Assembly (NCBI RefSeq): GCF_022921115.1 | Contig: NZ_CP095075.1 | Location: 744,001 to 808,000, forward strand | Reading direction: 5' to 3' | Length of the DNA stretch: 64,000 bases | Origin: Halobacillus amylolyticus | Lineage (GTDB): Bacteria > Bacillota > Bacilli > Bacillales > Halobacillaceae | Shown: positions 29,671 through 40,119 of the stretch, piece by piece | Layout of the letters: every line of letters begins with the position of its first letter | Position numbering within the stretch: position 1 is the first letter of the stretch | Position numbers and translations under genes: made by a program | The notes under the pieces: model-generated | Seen by the model: only the letters and a program-made list of their open reading frames with translations | Database searches by the model: none | What the model was told of the DNA's origin: nothing

Positions 29671-30301
29671 GACCAGAGACTCCTAACGATGCGAATAAAG
29701 TATTGTAAGAGGGCGGATCAGGAATCAAAAAGAAATGTCCCTCTATCGATTCATTGGCAGCTCCCTTTTCACTTAACGATGTTTCGATGACAATCGCTAC
29801 ATCACTAACTTGAGCAAGCTCTATTAGGCCAAAGCTTAGAACAGAGCCTGCCATGTCAACTGTTAAAGACGGTACTGATGGTTGCAGATCGAGATTTGTT
29901 AGGTCCGAGAGAGCCGAGAGATACGATCCTGCTAAAATATTACCGAGCTCCTGTAAGGCAGAAAAAGCTACCTTAGGAGGATCAGTGTCATCTAGATTAA
30001 AGCTGGTTATACCAGTTATTTGGCTTACGAAACGTTCGGATTGTGTCGGGGTTAAAATGAAAAACATATTCCCCGGAGCATCCCCACTTAAACGGAGCAT
30101 GATACTAACAATCCTAGTCTCTGATCCGCCAGCTAGTTCCATTACCTCCTGAAAATCTACTAATCTAACAGTAGGGACATGCATATCAATTTTCTTATGG
30201 AGCAACTTAGATAATGAAGTTGCAGCATTCCCCGCACCTATATTGCCAATTTCCTTAAGAACATCTAAATGAAAGCTGGTAAACTTCTCACTAAACTCCA
30301 T
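29663..30301 (-). CDS. cheC: CheY-P phosphatase CheC
   Basis: Dephosphorylates CheY-P and acts in adaptation with CheD. About 212 residues from ATG 30301. It has two CheC/FliY-type active-site helices, EIGNIGAGNAATSLSKL (17-33) and ELGNILAGSYLSALSDL (about 110-126), each with the E-x-x-N pair. ATG 30301 follows GGATAGG; ATG 30322, which overlaps cheW, is the alternative. Confidence 0.94.
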   Translation of the reverse strand: MEFSEKFTSFHLDVLKEIGNIGAGNAATSLSKLLHKKIDMHVPTVRLVDFQEVMELAGGSETRIVSIMLRLSGDAPGNMFFILTPTQSERFVSQITGITSFNLDDTDPPKVAFSALQELGNILAGSYLSALSDLTNLDLQPSVPSLTVDMAGSVLSFGLIELAQVSDVAIVIETSLSEKGAANESIEGHFFLIPDPPSYNTLFASLGVSGHE

Positions 30302-30305
30302 CTGC

Positions 30306-30782
30306 CTATCCGTTGACCTCATGCAGTTCTCTTACCTCTTCCCTTGATAACACCTTATCTAAGTTGAGCAGGATGAGCAGCCGTTGCCCGACATTAATCA
30401 CCCCTTGAATATACTCCGCTTCTATCCTTCCAACTACTTCTGGTGGGGGCTGAATAGCCTCCACTTCTATGTCCATAACATCATTCGCTCCATCCACAAT
30501 AAGCCCGATATCCATCTCCTCAATGGTTGCGATAATAATTCTCGTACGCCCACCCTGCTCATATCCTTCTAGGCCAAATCGCTTTCGTAAATCGATAACA
30601 GGGGTGACCACACCTCGCAGGTTGATCACACCTTCCACAAATGGTGCAGTTTTCGGTACACGTGTGATGTGCATAACCCGTTCAATTGATCCTACATGAT
30701 GAACCGGTATGGCATATTCTTCATCTTCTATTTGAAAAACGATCACTTTCACTTGTTGTACATTCTCATACGACATAAACAT
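30306..30782 (-). CDS. cheW: Chemotaxis coupling protein CheW
   Basis: Couples receptors to CheA. 158 residues, one CheW (SH3-like) domain, with VKVIVFQIEDEEYAIPV (11-27), FVEGVINLRGVVTPVIDLRK in the receptor-binding face (about 49-68) and YIQGVINVGQRLLILLNLDK. GGGAGG precedes the ATG by 7 bp. It lies between cheA and cheC. Confidence 0.96.
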   Translation of the reverse strand: MFMSYENVQQVKVIVFQIEDEEYAIPVHHVGSIERVMHITRVPKTAPFVEGVINLRGVVTPVIDLRKRFGLEGYEQGGRTRIIIATIEEMDIGLIVDGANDVMDIEVEAIQPPPEVVGRIEAEYIQGVINVGQRLLILLNLDKVLSREEVRELHEVNG

Positions 30783-30797
30783 AACTAAGCCTCCCTA

Positions 30798-32834
30798 TTA
30801 TTTGATCAGTGCATTTGAGTCTAAAATTAAAGCGACTTGACCATCACCTAAAATGGTTGCACCTGATATGGCGAACCCCCCAGATAAATAATCACCCAAT
30901 GATTTAAGCACAACTTCCTGCTGGCCAATAAAGGAATCGACGACGAACCCGGCCATCTTGTCCCCTTTACGAGCAATCACAAGTAAATAGTCATCATCCT
31001 CTTCTAGAGTTTGTGGTGTCTCTAAAATATCTTTTAAAAATACTAGCGGGATTATATTTCCTCTGAAATCAATGACTTTCTTATTATGTGCATGCATAAC
31101 ATCCCTTTTATTGACGATCGCTGTTTCTATAATAGAAGAAAGTGGGATCGCGTATTTCTCTTGTTGCACCTCAACAAGCATGACCGAAATGATAGAGAGA
31201 GTGAGGGGGAGTTGAATCGAGAATATGCTTCCCTGATCTAACTCAGAATCAATCTCTATCCTTCCACCTAATGATTCGATGGTATTCTTAACCACATCGA
31301 GACCTACACCTCTGCCTGACACATCGGAGATCGTCTCAGCTGTTGAGAATCCGCTTTCCATAATCAGTTCATATACTTGCTTGTCAGATAAATTAACAGC
31401 TTGTTCCTCCGTGATGACATGATTTGAAATCGCTTTTTGAATTACCCGTTCACGATGGATTCCTGCACCGTCATCAGTGATTTCAATAAATACATGATTG
31501 CCACTGTGATAGGCCCTTAGCTCCAGTTTCCCTGTCACCGGCTTGCCTTTTTGCCTCCGATCCTCTGGACTCTCAATCCCATGATCTAATGCATTGCGAA
31601 TCAGATGAACAAGCGGGTCCCCGATTTCATCAATCACTGTTCGGTCAAGCTCTGTTTCCGCCCCAACTATTTGCAAGTCTATATCTTTATTTAAATCACG
31701 TGACAGTTGTCTCACCATTCTAGGGAAGCGGTTGAATACCTGCTCGATAGGAACCATGCGCATATTCAAAATAATAGTTTGCAAATCACCTGATACACGA
31801 GACATCCTTTCTACCGTGTCCTTCAAATCATTATGATCCAACTCATTGGAAATTTGCTCTAAACGTCCGCGATCAATGACAAGTTCTTCAAACAGATTCA
31901 TCAATACATCGAGTCGGTCTATATTAACGCGGATCGTTTTATTGGCAGCTTGCTTCCCTTTTTGCTCAGGAGCTGTGGATTGCTCCTCAGGCTTCCCTGC
32001 CCCTTGTTTTGCTATTATCTTTTCCTCTTGTTCTAATGAAGATGGCGAATCGCGATCTGATTGGGCTGATGTGTATGTATCAACATCAAATACTGAAATG
32101 TGAACATCGTCAATTTCAGAGATTTTCATAATCTTATTTTTAAGGTTGTCAGCTTGATCATCCGTAACAAATAACACCTGAAAACTCGTTCCAAAATTCT
32201 CATTTTCAAGTTCCTCCACAGCTGGTGTAGACTGAATGACTTCACCAGCTTGCTCGAAAACATCAAACACCATATAAACACGGGCTGCCTTTAACAAACA
32301 GTCCTCTCTTAGAGCAACGCGGACGATCCAGTTATTTAGTCCTTGCTCACTCGATTGTTCAAGAACTGCAAGCGCAAATTCATCCAATTCCACGGGGTTA
32401 CCTACATTTGTTTTATTTGTTGCTTGATGACCAGCTACTTTAACTTCGGCCGTTTCTTTGTTTTCAATCGTTTGTAATAAAGCAACGACCCGGTTGACAT
32501 CCCGTTCCCCTGTACCGCCACTTGCAATGTCCATCACCATGGCCTCGAGATCATCGACTGAATCGAATACGACATCGAGCATGTCAGAATCGACGTAAAT
32601 TTTTTCGTTTCGAACCCCATCCAAAACATTTTCCATCTTATGTGTAAGGTTAGACAAGTCTTGATAGCCCATTGTTGCAGACATCCCTTTTAAAGTATGG
32701 GCAGATCTGAAAATCTCGCCAACGATGGCTAGATCTTTAGGGTTCTTCTCCAAATCTAATAATCGATCATTTATCGACTGTAAGTGTTCTTTACTTTCAT
32801 CAATGAAAATTTCTAAATATTGATTGGTCTCCAC
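30798..32834 (-). CDS. cheA: Chemotaxis histidine kinase CheA
   Basis: Receptor-controlled kinase that phosphorylates CheY and CheB. About 678 residues. P1: phospho-acceptor His in RSAHTLKGMSATMG (about residue 46). P2: CheY-binding region (about 150-260), followed by a Gln/Glu-rich linker. P3: dimerisation. P4: HATPase with LIRNALDHGIE (N box), DDGAGI and GRGVGLDVV. P5: CheW-like end. GTG at 32834 best matches the family N-terminus (METNQYLEIF); a TTG at 32840, overlapping the cheB stop (TTGA), is also possible. Confidence 0.96.
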   Translation of the reverse strand: METNQYLEIFIDESKEHLQSINDRLLDLEKNPKDLAIVGEIFRSAHTLKGMSATMGYQDLSNLTHKMENVLDGVRNEKIYVDSDMLDVVFDSVDDLEAMVMDIASGGTGERDVNRVVALLQTIENKETAEVKVAGHQATNKTNVGNPVELDEFALAVLEQSSEQGLNNWIVRVALREDCLLKAARVYMVFDVFEQAGEVIQSTPAVEELENENFGTSFQVLFVTDDQADNLKNKIMKISEIDDVHISVFDVDTYTSAQSDRDSPSSLEQEEKIIAKQGAGKPEEQSTAPEQKGKQAANKTIRVNIDRLDVLMNLFEELVIDRGRLEQISNELDHNDLKDTVERMSRVSGDLQTIILNMRMVPIEQVFNRFPRMVRQLSRDLNKDIDLQIVGAETELDRTVIDEIGDPLVHLIRNALDHGIESPEDRRQKGKPVTGKLELRAYHSGNHVFIEITDDGAGIHRERVIQKAISNHVITEEQAVNLSDKQVYELIMESGFSTAETISDVSGRGVGLDVVKNTIESLGGRIEIDSELDQGSIFSIQLPLTLSIISVMLVEVQQEKYAIPLSSIIETAIVNKRDVMHAHNKKVIDFRGNIIPLVFLKDILETPQTLEEDDDYLLVIARKGDKMAGFVVDSFIGQQEVVLKSLGDYLSGGFAISGATILGDGQVALILDSNALIK

Positions 32835-32836
32835 AT

Positions 32837-33889
32837 TCAATTCCCCCTGCCTAAAATGGCCTGTACTATTCTGTGATTTATATCGTCAAGTGGAGCAATT
32901 TCATTAGCTAAATTTGCTTTAATGACCGCTTTTGGCATCCCGTACACAACACAAGTTTCTTCTGATTCGGCAATACAGTAGGTTTCTGGGCACTGTGTTT
33001 TCAGTTCGATTAACCCCTCCATACCATCTGTCCCCATCCCTGTCATGATGACAGAAACCGTTTTGTACTGTTTCACCTTGGCTAGTGATTGGTATAAATA
33101 ATTCACTGAGGGGCGATGTCCATTCATCGGTTCGCCCTGGCTGAGAGAAATTTTCAAGTGCTCGTACGTTGCTTCAACACCCATATGAAGATCCCCTGGG
33201 GCAATGTAGGCCACGCCACTTTGTAACTGTTCTCCGTGTTCTGCTTCTTTTACATGTATAGAAGCTAATTGACCAATACGCTTAGCCAAAGATTTCGTAA
33301 ACCCTTTAGGCATATGCTGGACGACTAGAATCGGCGCCGGAAAACCTTTAGGAATCGCTGTAAGAACTTCCTGTAAGGCCCTCGGTCCACCAGTGGATGT
33401 CCCAATCGCAACAACGGAACGACCGTTTCCCCTTGATCCCTTTAATGGTAATCTCTGCATCAATTTTACTGGGGATTTTTTTGCAACGTTTGCTTTACTA
33501 GCAGTTATTATTTTTTGAATGATTTCTGTTTCTACTTGATTTATGTCAAGGGAAATCGCCCCTGAAGGTTTTAATACAAAATCAACGGCACCAAGACTGA
33601 TGGCTTGGAGTGTGCTTTCCGCCCCTTTCCCCGTTAAGCTGGACAGCATCACGATAGGCTTCGGATCCTCCTGCATTAGACATCTTAATGCCATAAGCCC
33701 ATCCATCACAGGCATTTCGATATCCATTGTAATGACATCAGGAGAAAGATCTTTAACTTTCCGCAAGGCATCTTTCCCATTTCGAGCCGTCCCAACAACC
33801 TCCATTCGATAATCCTTGTTTACGATGTCAGACAGGACTTTTCTCATGAACGCTGAATCATCTACAATTAATACTTTTACTTTGTTCAA
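32837..33889 (-). CDS. cheB: Chemotaxis methylesterase/glutaminase CheB
   Basis: Response-regulator-controlled receptor methylesterase. 350 residues: receiver domain with D10/D11 and phospho-acceptor D56 (DVITMDIEMP), linker, then the esterase with catalytic S165 (GTSTGGPR), H192 (VQHMPKGF) and Asp in MTGMGTDGMEG. The stop overlaps the start region of cheA. Confidence 0.96.
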   Translation of the reverse strand: MNKVKVLIVDDSAFMRKVLSDIVNKDYRMEVVGTARNGKDALRKVKDLSPDVITMDIEMPVMDGLMALRCLMQEDPKPIVMLSSLTGKGAESTLQAISLGAVDFVLKPSGAISLDINQVETEIIQKIITASKANVAKKSPVKLMQRLPLKGSRGNGRSVVAIGTSTGGPRALQEVLTAIPKGFPAPILVVQHMPKGFTKSLAKRIGQLASIHVKEAEHGEQLQSGVAYIAPGDLHMGVEATYEHLKISLSQGEPMNGHRPSVNYLYQSLAKVKQYKTVSVIMTGMGTDGMEGLIELKTQCPETYCIAESEETCVVYGMPKAVIKANLANEIAPLDDINHRIVQAILGRGN

Positions 33890-33967
33890 TCTATATCTAC
33901 CTTTCTCCTTGAAAAACGGAGGATCTGTGGTACCGAGTTAGCAGCAAGTGGACACGATTAACCATTC

Positions 33968-34822
33968 TTACTTCAAAACAAAGCGCTTTAATTTTGAAAT
34001 AAAAGATTCAGCTTTCTCATTATTTGGTCTCTTCAATGCGAGGTATTGTGCTGCAATTTGTCCGACAGCCCTACTCGCCTGACTCTTTGGCTGGGCAAGA
34101 ACAAAAGGAAGCTGATTCGTTACAGCTTTTAAAACCGCGCGATCATCTGGAACCACACCTAAATTAGAGAGCTGTTTATTAAGAAACTTCTCCACGGCAG
34201 CCTCAAGTCTTCTAAATGTGCTCAATCCAGCTTGATCACTCAGTGCCCGATTAATCAGCACATGAATAGGTAAGGCAGGATCATGTCTTATTAAATGCTT
34301 GATCATTGCATAGGCATCGGTGATCGATGTGGGCTCGGCTGTTGTTACAACGATCGCCTCATCGGCAGAAGTGATAAAATGCAAGCTCTCCTCTGTGACA
34401 CCTGCTCCCATGTCGAACAAAATAAAATCGTACTCAGTGGTAAGCTGCTCAAATGCTTGTTGAAAATAACGAAAGCTATTATTATCTAATTGGAAAAGTG
34501 TAGTTAACCCCGAACTCCCAGCGATATAGGCCAGATTATTTGGCCCCGATTCAATAATATCGCGAATATCTTTCCGCTCTTGAAAAAGGTGGACGATCGA
34601 GTATTTTGGTGTAACACCAAGCAGAATATCTACATTCCCCATACCAATATCAAGGTCGAAAATTAATACCTTTTTCCCTTGCTCTATAAGCTTTAAAGCA
34701 AAGTTTATCGTGAAGTTCGTCTTGCCGACACCGCCTTTTCCACTGGCGATGGCCATCGTTTTCGCCTTGGGCATATCCATTCTAATCAGACGGCTGCGAA
34801 GTTGTTCAGCTTGATCAGCCAT
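33968..34822 (-). CDS. flhG: MinD-like ATPase FlhG (YlxH)
   Basis: Controls flagellar number and placement with FlhF, and promotes C-ring assembly through FliM/FliY in Bacillus. 284 residues with a deviant Walker A GKGGVGKT (28-35), the FDLDIGMGN switch, and an amphipathic C-terminal membrane-targeting segment (FISKLKRFVLK). The N-terminal residues include QAEQLR, a likely FlhF-activating motif (DQAxxLR-like). It overlaps flhF by 8 bp. Confidence 0.95.
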   Translation of the reverse strand: MADQAEQLRSRLIRMDMPKAKTMAIASGKGGVGKTNFTINFALKLIEQGKKVLIFDLDIGMGNVDILLGVTPKYSIVHLFQERKDIRDIIESGPNNLAYIAGSSGLTTLFQLDNNSFRYFQQAFEQLTTEYDFILFDMGAGVTEESLHFITSADEAIVVTTAEPTSITDAYAMIKHLIRHDPALPIHVLINRALSDQAGLSTFRRLEAAVEKFLNKQLSNLGVVPDDRAVLKAVTNQLPFVLAQPKSQASRAVGQIAAQYLALKRPNNEKAESFISKLKRFVLK

Positions 34823-35915
34823 TCGCTGCAGCCTCCATGACTGAGCGAACGAGTGATTTTCTGCTCGCAGGCTTTATATCATCAGGAACATTTTGACCAT
34901 ACGTAACATAGGCGACACCGATATTATGATTCACCGCCATGCTGATGGCACCGCCCATTCTTGATGTCTCATCCTCTTTCGTAAAGATAAGCTTCTTTAT
35001 CGGAATATCTGCAAACTGTTGATAGATATTACTCATGTCAGGGTACTTAGATGTAAGCGATAGCACTAAGTACGTCTCTGTATCCTCTGTAAAATCAACC
35101 ACTTTTCTCAGTTCATTTACATAATGGGCATCTCTAAAGTTACGACCTGCGGTATCGATGAGTACGAGGTCATAGTCTTCAAATTTTTCCCTCGCCTGAA
35201 TATAATCTTCTAAGCTATAGGCAACTTCGAGCGGGATATCTAGGATTTTCGCATAGGTTTTCAACTGGTCAATGGCTGCAATCCGATACGTATCGGTTGT
35301 AATGAATGCGACCTTAAGATGTTTATTTAACAGGGCATCAGCCGCTATTTTGGCGACTGTGGTCGTTTTCCCTACCCCTGTTGGTCCCACAAGATGTACA
35401 TACTGTTTCTTAAAAGACTCATGACCAAATGAGAGATGTGTCAGCTTCTTTTGCAGTTCATCTTCAGCAAGATTCGTCCACTGTTCATCAGAGATATCTC
35501 GATTTGCTGTCAGCTTCTGCAGTTCATCTGCAAGCTCCTTAGCGAGCATGGGCTCAACTTCCTGTGAAACAAGATGCCTATGTATAGATTCAATTGCGGC
35601 TGGATAAGAAGGTTGATGATGCTGTGTTTGAATCATAGCTTTTAACGACTTTAATTCCTTCAATAATTCATCGTTAGGAGCGTTTTGTCCTGAGAAGTCT
35701 CCTTTCATTTCAGTTTTAGTTTCCTTCTTTGGAACATGTTCGATAGTGGGATCGACTGCTGCAATTACTTCCACGTGACTCTTTTTAAATAGACCTAATA
35801 CTCCTCCAACCTTAATCGGTTTGGAATTCAATATGACTGCGTCTGTTCCAAGCTCTTTTTTTACTTTCTTCATCACTTCCGGCATTGTTCCAGCTTGAAA
35901 TTTTTTCACCTTCAT
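34815..35915 (-). CDS. flhF: SRP-type GTPase FlhF
   Basis: Third SRP GTPase besides Ffh and FtsY; it positions flagella. 366 residues: a natively disordered B domain (about 1-80), the N domain, and the G domain with GPTGVGKT (177-184), TTDTYRIAAIDQL, DTAGRNFRD and TKEDET. It overlaps flhA by 4 bp. Confidence 0.96.
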   Translation of the reverse strand: MKVKKFQAGTMPEVMKKVKKELGTDAVILNSKPIKVGGVLGLFKKSHVEVIAAVDPTIEHVPKKETKTEMKGDFSGQNAPNDELLKELKSLKAMIQTQHHQPSYPAAIESIHRHLVSQEVEPMLAKELADELQKLTANRDISDEQWTNLAEDELQKKLTHLSFGHESFKKQYVHLVGPTGVGKTTTVAKIAADALLNKHLKVAFITTDTYRIAAIDQLKTYAKILDIPLEVAYSLEDYIQAREKFEDYDLVLIDTAGRNFRDAHYVNELRKVVDFTEDTETYLVLSLTSKYPDMSNIYQQFADIPIKKLIFTKEDETSRMGGAISMAVNHNIGVAYVTYGQNVPDDIKPASRKSLVRSVMEAAANG

Positions 35916-37945
35916 GCGACATTCACCACTCCCACGCTTTGTACTTCTACATTAGGATCGAGCTCGTTATAAGATAATACGACGACTTGTGGAAGGAAAC
36001 GGTCGAGCAACTGCTTCACATACATTCTCACTGCAGGTGAACATAATAAAATAGCCGTTTCTTCCTGTAACGATACTTGTTCCACTTGGGCAGCTATCGA
36101 CTGTACGATCGTTGCTTGCGAGTCTGGATCAAGCGATAAATAGCTGCCATGCTCCGTCTGCTGGATATGATCAGCAATCAGCTTTTCTACTTTACCCGAA
36201 ACCGTAATGACACTTAGACTGTTATCTTCTTTTCGGTATTGGGTTGTAATTTGCGATGATAAAGCTTGTCTTGCATATTCCGCTAACAGCTCGCTGTCAT
36301 TTGTCATTTTTCCAAAGTCAGCTAGCGTTTCAAAAATAACCGGTAAATTTTTAACCGAAACATTTTCCCTTAGAAGTTTGGCTAACACCTTCTGTACATC
36401 ACCAATTGCTAATGGCTCAGGAGTAACTTCATCTACTAAAATGGGATACGACTCTTTCAAATGGGTGATGAGCTGTTGTGTTTCCTGACGACCGAGTAGC
36501 TGATGGGCATTTTGCTTAATCACTTCAGTAATATGGGTAGAAACAACGGACGGGGGATCCACTACGGTGTAGCCGGAAAGTTCCGCTTCGTCTTTAAGCT
36601 CCTCCGTAATCCACTTCGCCGGCAAACCGAATGCCGGTTCTTGTGTATCAATGCCTTCCATCGTGTCATCAGCAACACCTGGACTCATGGCTAGAAAATG
36701 ATCGAGCAGCAATTCCCCTTGAGCTACCTGATTCCCTTTGATCTTCAAACGGTATTCATTCGGTCCCAATTGGATATTATCCCTGATTCTCACAACAGGA
36801 ATCACAATCCCAAGCTCGATTGCAAGCTGTCTTCTTATCATTACAATCCGGTCAAGCAGATCTCCACCTTGATTCGTGTCAGCAATCGGAATAAGCGCAT
36901 ACCCAAATTCAAACTCGATTGGATCCATACTTATCAGACTTACGACATTTTCGGGTGACTTCATTTGATCACTTTCCGCTTCATCCAACTGTTCGTCCTC
37001 AACAAACTCAGGCTCCTCACTTACACGAGACAACCAATAACCGCCGAAAATTAAAACCGATCCAATCAATCCCGTTAGAAAGAATGGAATAGGAGTCAAG
37101 CCTAAAAGCAAGATCGTTCCGCCGGCGATATAGAGCAGTTTCGGGTACCTTAACAGTTGAGCCGTTACATCTGTTCCGAGATTTCCTTGTGAAGCAACAC
37201 GGGTCACCACAATTCCGGTTGCAGTCGAAATTAGCAAGGCAGGAATTTGACTGACAAGTCCATCCCCAACCGTTAAACGCATATACACATCGACCGCTTC
37301 CCCAAATGACATGCCCATCTGAACCATTCCGATGATTAAGCCAAAGATAATATTAATTAGGACAATAATAATTCCCGCAATGGCATCACCCTTGACGAAT
37401 TTACTCGCACCATCCATCGCCCCATAAAAATCGGATTCATGTTCAATTTTCTCTCTACGCTCTTTCGCTTGATGTTCATTAATCAAACCTGCATTTAAGT
37501 CTGCATCAATACTCATTTGCTTCCCTGGCATAGCATCAAGTGTGAAACGAGCTGCGACTTCAGACACACGTTCAGCACCCTTCGTGATAACTAGAAATTG
37601 AATAATTACTAATATAATAAACACAACAAACCCTACCAGCGGATTTCCCCCAATTACGAAAGTTCCAAAGGTAGCAACGACTTCACCTGCCTCGGCTTCC
37701 GATAAAATCGAACGTGTAGTCGATACATTCAAAGCTAAACGAAATAAAGTCAACAATAAGAGCAAGGTTGGAAAGACGGCAAATTTCAATGCTTCATCCA
37801 TATTCATTGAAACTAAAATAACGAGTAAAGCCAGGGCTATATTAACTAATATTAAAAAACTAAGAAGCCACCCAGGTAATGGTATGACAAGCATGATGAT
37901 GATTAAAATAACACCTAATAAAACGGATAAGTCCCGTGCTGACAT
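35912..37945 (-). CDS. flhA: Flagellar type III export protein FlhA
   Basis: Core of the flagellar export gate; forms a nonameric ring that docks substrates and chaperones. 677 residues, with eight membrane segments in the first ~320 residues, the FHIPEP-type loop between them (DAMPGKQMSIDADLNAGLI, about 138-156), an acidic linker, and a cytoplasmic domain ending near residue 677. Confidence 0.97.
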   Translation of the reverse strand: MSARDLSVLLGVILIIIMLVIPLPGWLLSFLILVNIALALLVILVSMNMDEALKFAVFPTLLLLLTLFRLALNVSTTRSILSEAEAGEVVATFGTFVIGGNPLVGFVVFIILVIIQFLVITKGAERVSEVAARFTLDAMPGKQMSIDADLNAGLINEHQAKERREKIEHESDFYGAMDGASKFVKGDAIAGIIIVLINIIFGLIIGMVQMGMSFGEAVDVYMRLTVGDGLVSQIPALLISTATGIVVTRVASQGNLGTDVTAQLLRYPKLLYIAGGTILLLGLTPIPFFLTGLIGSVLIFGGYWLSRVSEEPEFVEDEQLDEAESDQMKSPENVVSLISMDPIEFEFGYALIPIADTNQGGDLLDRIVMIRRQLAIELGIVIPVVRIRDNIQLGPNEYRLKIKGNQVAQGELLLDHFLAMSPGVADDTMEGIDTQEPAFGLPAKWITEELKDEAELSGYTVVDPPSVVSTHITEVIKQNAHQLLGRQETQQLITHLKESYPILVDEVTPEPLAIGDVQKVLAKLLRENVSVKNLPVIFETLADFGKMTNDSELLAEYARQALSSQITTQYRKEDNSLSVITVSGKVEKLIADHIQQTEHGSYLSLDPDSQATIVQSIAAQVEQVSLQEETAILLCSPAVRMYVKQLLDRFLPQVVVLSYNELDPNVEVQSVGVVNVA

Positions 37946-37963
37946 AGTGGGGCACTCCTTTGT

Positions 37964-39049
37964 TTACACTTTTTTCTCTAATCGATACACGTAAGCCAGG
38001 ACTTCTGCTACAGCCTTGTAAAACTGTTCATCTATCGGTTGATCCATCTCCGAATGTTGGTACAATGCTCTTGCTAAAGGTCGATTCTCTACCATAATGA
38101 TGTCATTCGCCTTTGCTACTTCTTTTATTTTCTGTGCTACAAAATCGACACCTTTAGCAACAACAAAGGGAGCATCTGATTTAGCCTCATCGTATTTAAT
38201 AGCAATGGCATAATGCGTCGGGTTCGTTATCACGACATCTGCACCAGGCACTTCATTCATCATTCGCGATGCTGACATTTGTCTTTGCTTTTCTTTGATC
38301 TTTGATTTAATCAAAGGATCTCCTTCCATATTTTTGTGCTCATCTTTCAAATCCTTTTTAGACATCCGAATGTTCTTCTCATGGTCATAGCGCTGGTATA
38401 AATAATCGAGCACGGATAACAAAAGAAGGGCCAGGCCTGAAGCCAATCCCATCAAAATGGTGATTCGTGCAAAGAAAGCTAATGCAGCCTCGACTGATTT
38501 TTGAGAAGTCATCATCATTTGACCTTTGTTTACCCAGATAATGGCATAGGTGATGACACTAATCATTGTAATTTTTAGTAGCGATTTCACTAACTCTACT
38601 AAGGCCCGAGCTGAAAATATTTTCTTAGCACCTTTAATTGGATCCATTTTCTTCAAATCAAACTTTAACGGTTCTCCCGTAAACATAATACCGACTTGTA
38701 ATAGATTTGAGGCAATACCAGCAACCATTGCTACTCCCATAATCGGTGCTAATGCCTTTGCCATTTCAATCGTCAACTCTAGAAAGAGCGTAAAAACATG
38801 CTCCTCCGAAACATTCCAATGAATATATTCAGTAAATGATTTTTCATACATTGCCATCATAGCCTCTTGGATCTGACCGCCAAACAAGTACAAACCGCCA
38901 AATACCATAATTAATAGGAAACCTGTATTTACATCCTGACTTTTCGGAACTTGCCCTTTTTTACGTGTATCTTCTCGCTTTTTCGGGGTTGCCTTTTCTG
39001 TTTTCTCATCAGCGGCGAAATACTGTAAATGAAGCTTTAGGTATGGCAT
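37964..39049 (-). CDS. flhB: Flagellar type III export protein FlhB
   Basis: Export gate component that sets rod/hook to filament substrate switching. 361 residues, four membrane segments (about 40-215), and the autocleavage motif NPTH in VVITNPTHYAIAIKY, so self-processing should be normal. The N-terminus contains EKTEKATPKKREDTRKKG, typical of the family. Confidence 0.97.
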   Translation of the reverse strand: MPYLKLHLQYFAADEKTEKATPKKREDTRKKGQVPKSQDVNTGFLLIMVFGGLYLFGGQIQEAMMAMYEKSFTEYIHWNVSEEHVFTLFLELTIEMAKALAPIMGVAMVAGIASNLLQVGIMFTGEPLKFDLKKMDPIKGAKKIFSARALVELVKSLLKITMISVITYAIIWVNKGQMMMTSQKSVEAALAFFARITILMGLASGLALLLLSVLDYLYQRYDHEKNIRMSKKDLKDEHKNMEGDPLIKSKIKEKQRQMSASRMMNEVPGADVVITNPTHYAIAIKYDEAKSDAPFVVAKGVDFVAQKIKEVAKANDIIMVENRPLARALYQHSEMDQPIDEQFYKAVAEVLAYVYRLEKKV

Positions 39050-39052
39050 CGA

Positions 39053-39832
39053 TTAAGCACCTCCAAAAATCTGCATCAAGCCGCGCATCGTCGCAAGCAT
39101 CGTTTCAAATAAAGTCCGAATTAACATAATATAGAACGTCATAGCAATGACCAATACGGCTAGAGCGATGAAAATCTTTAAAGGAAGTCCGACGACAAAT
39201 ACATTTAACTGTGGTACAGTACGTGCCACAATTCCGAGCGCTACATCTACTAGAAACAAGCAGCCAACAATCGGGACAGCCATTAAAAAAGCAATGACAA
39301 ACATTTGGTTAAAAGCATCTATGACGTACATAATCCAAGTCTCATCCTCGAGTGAGATGAATTGATCAAGTGGGATTAAGTTATAGCTGTAAAACACACC
39401 GTCAAGCATAAGATGATGGCCATCCACTGCTAAGATAAATAAGAGGGTAATCATATATAAATACTGACCGACCAGCGGACTTTGTGCCCCTGTTCTTGGG
39501 TCAATGACATTAGCAATGGCAAAACCCATTTGGAAGTCTATGAAACCACCTGCAATTTGAATAGCCGCTAAAATAATATAAGCTAATAGTCCAATGGCGA
39601 TTCCAACAGCGGCTTCTTTAAATAACAGTAAAAAATAGTTTTCATCAATTTGGATCGGGGGTATATCTATCGTGAAATACATCAGCAATGCCAGAAAAAA
39701 GCTAAATCCTATTTTGTGTTGTGTCGGAACGTTTCGATAGGAAAAAATCGGCAATGTAACGAAAAAAGACGTTACCCTTACAAGGATTAATAGAAAAGCG
39801 GGCAAATTGAGTAAACTTAACGATTCAAGCAT
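39053..39832 (-). CDS. fliR: Flagellar export gate protein FliR
   Basis: Forms the FliPQR export channel. 259 residues from ATG 39832, the same length as the B. subtilis protein, with about six hydrophobic segments and the motif GFAIANVIDPRTGAQSPLVG (about 95-114). GGTTGGAT precedes the ATG. The frame in the track of this strand from 39841 would add three residues before it. Confidence 0.95.
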   Translation of the reverse strand: MLESLSLLNLPAFLLILVRVTSFFVTLPIFSYRNVPTQHKIGFSFFLALLMYFTIDIPPIQIDENYFLLLFKEAAVGIAIGLLAYIILAAIQIAGGFIDFQMGFAIANVIDPRTGAQSPLVGQYLYMITLLFILAVDGHHLMLDGVFYSYNLIPLDQFISLEDETWIMYVIDAFNQMFVIAFLMAVPIVGCLFLVDVALGIVARTVPQLNVFVVGLPLKIFIALAVLVIAMTFYIMLIRTLFETMLATMRGLMQIFGGA

Positions 39833-39833
39833 A

Positions 39834-40103
39834 TTATCCAACCAGCATGTTCAAGTTTTTAAAAATATTAGCCGTAAACTGTACCATGTTTGTCAGCATC
39901 CATGGACCAAAAAAGATCAATCCGATCAGAACAGCTACAATTTTAGGAATAAACGCCAGTGTTTGTTCCTGGATCTGTGTAGTTGCTTGAAAAATACTAA
40001 CGAGCAATCCAACAGCCAGGGCCAATATTAGCAGCGGACCTGAGACGATCAACACAGTATAAATTCCTTCCTTAGCAAAAGATATGACCATTTCACTATT
40101 CAT
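39834..40103 (-). CDS. fliQ: Flagellar export gate protein FliQ
   Basis: Small two-helix subunit of the FliPQR gate. 89 residues with two hydrophobic hairpins (about 13-38 and 53-75) and the typical QIQEQTLAFIPKI (41-53). GGGTAGG precedes the ATG closely. Its 32-bp upstream spacer contains a solo copy of the repeat-element end. Confidence 0.94.
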   Translation of the reverse strand: MNSEMVISFAKEGIYTVLIVSGPLLILALAVGLLVSIFQATTQIQEQTLAFIPKIVAVLIGLIFFGPWMLTNMVQFTANIFKNLNMLVG

Positions 40104-40119
40104 GCCTACCCATTCCCTT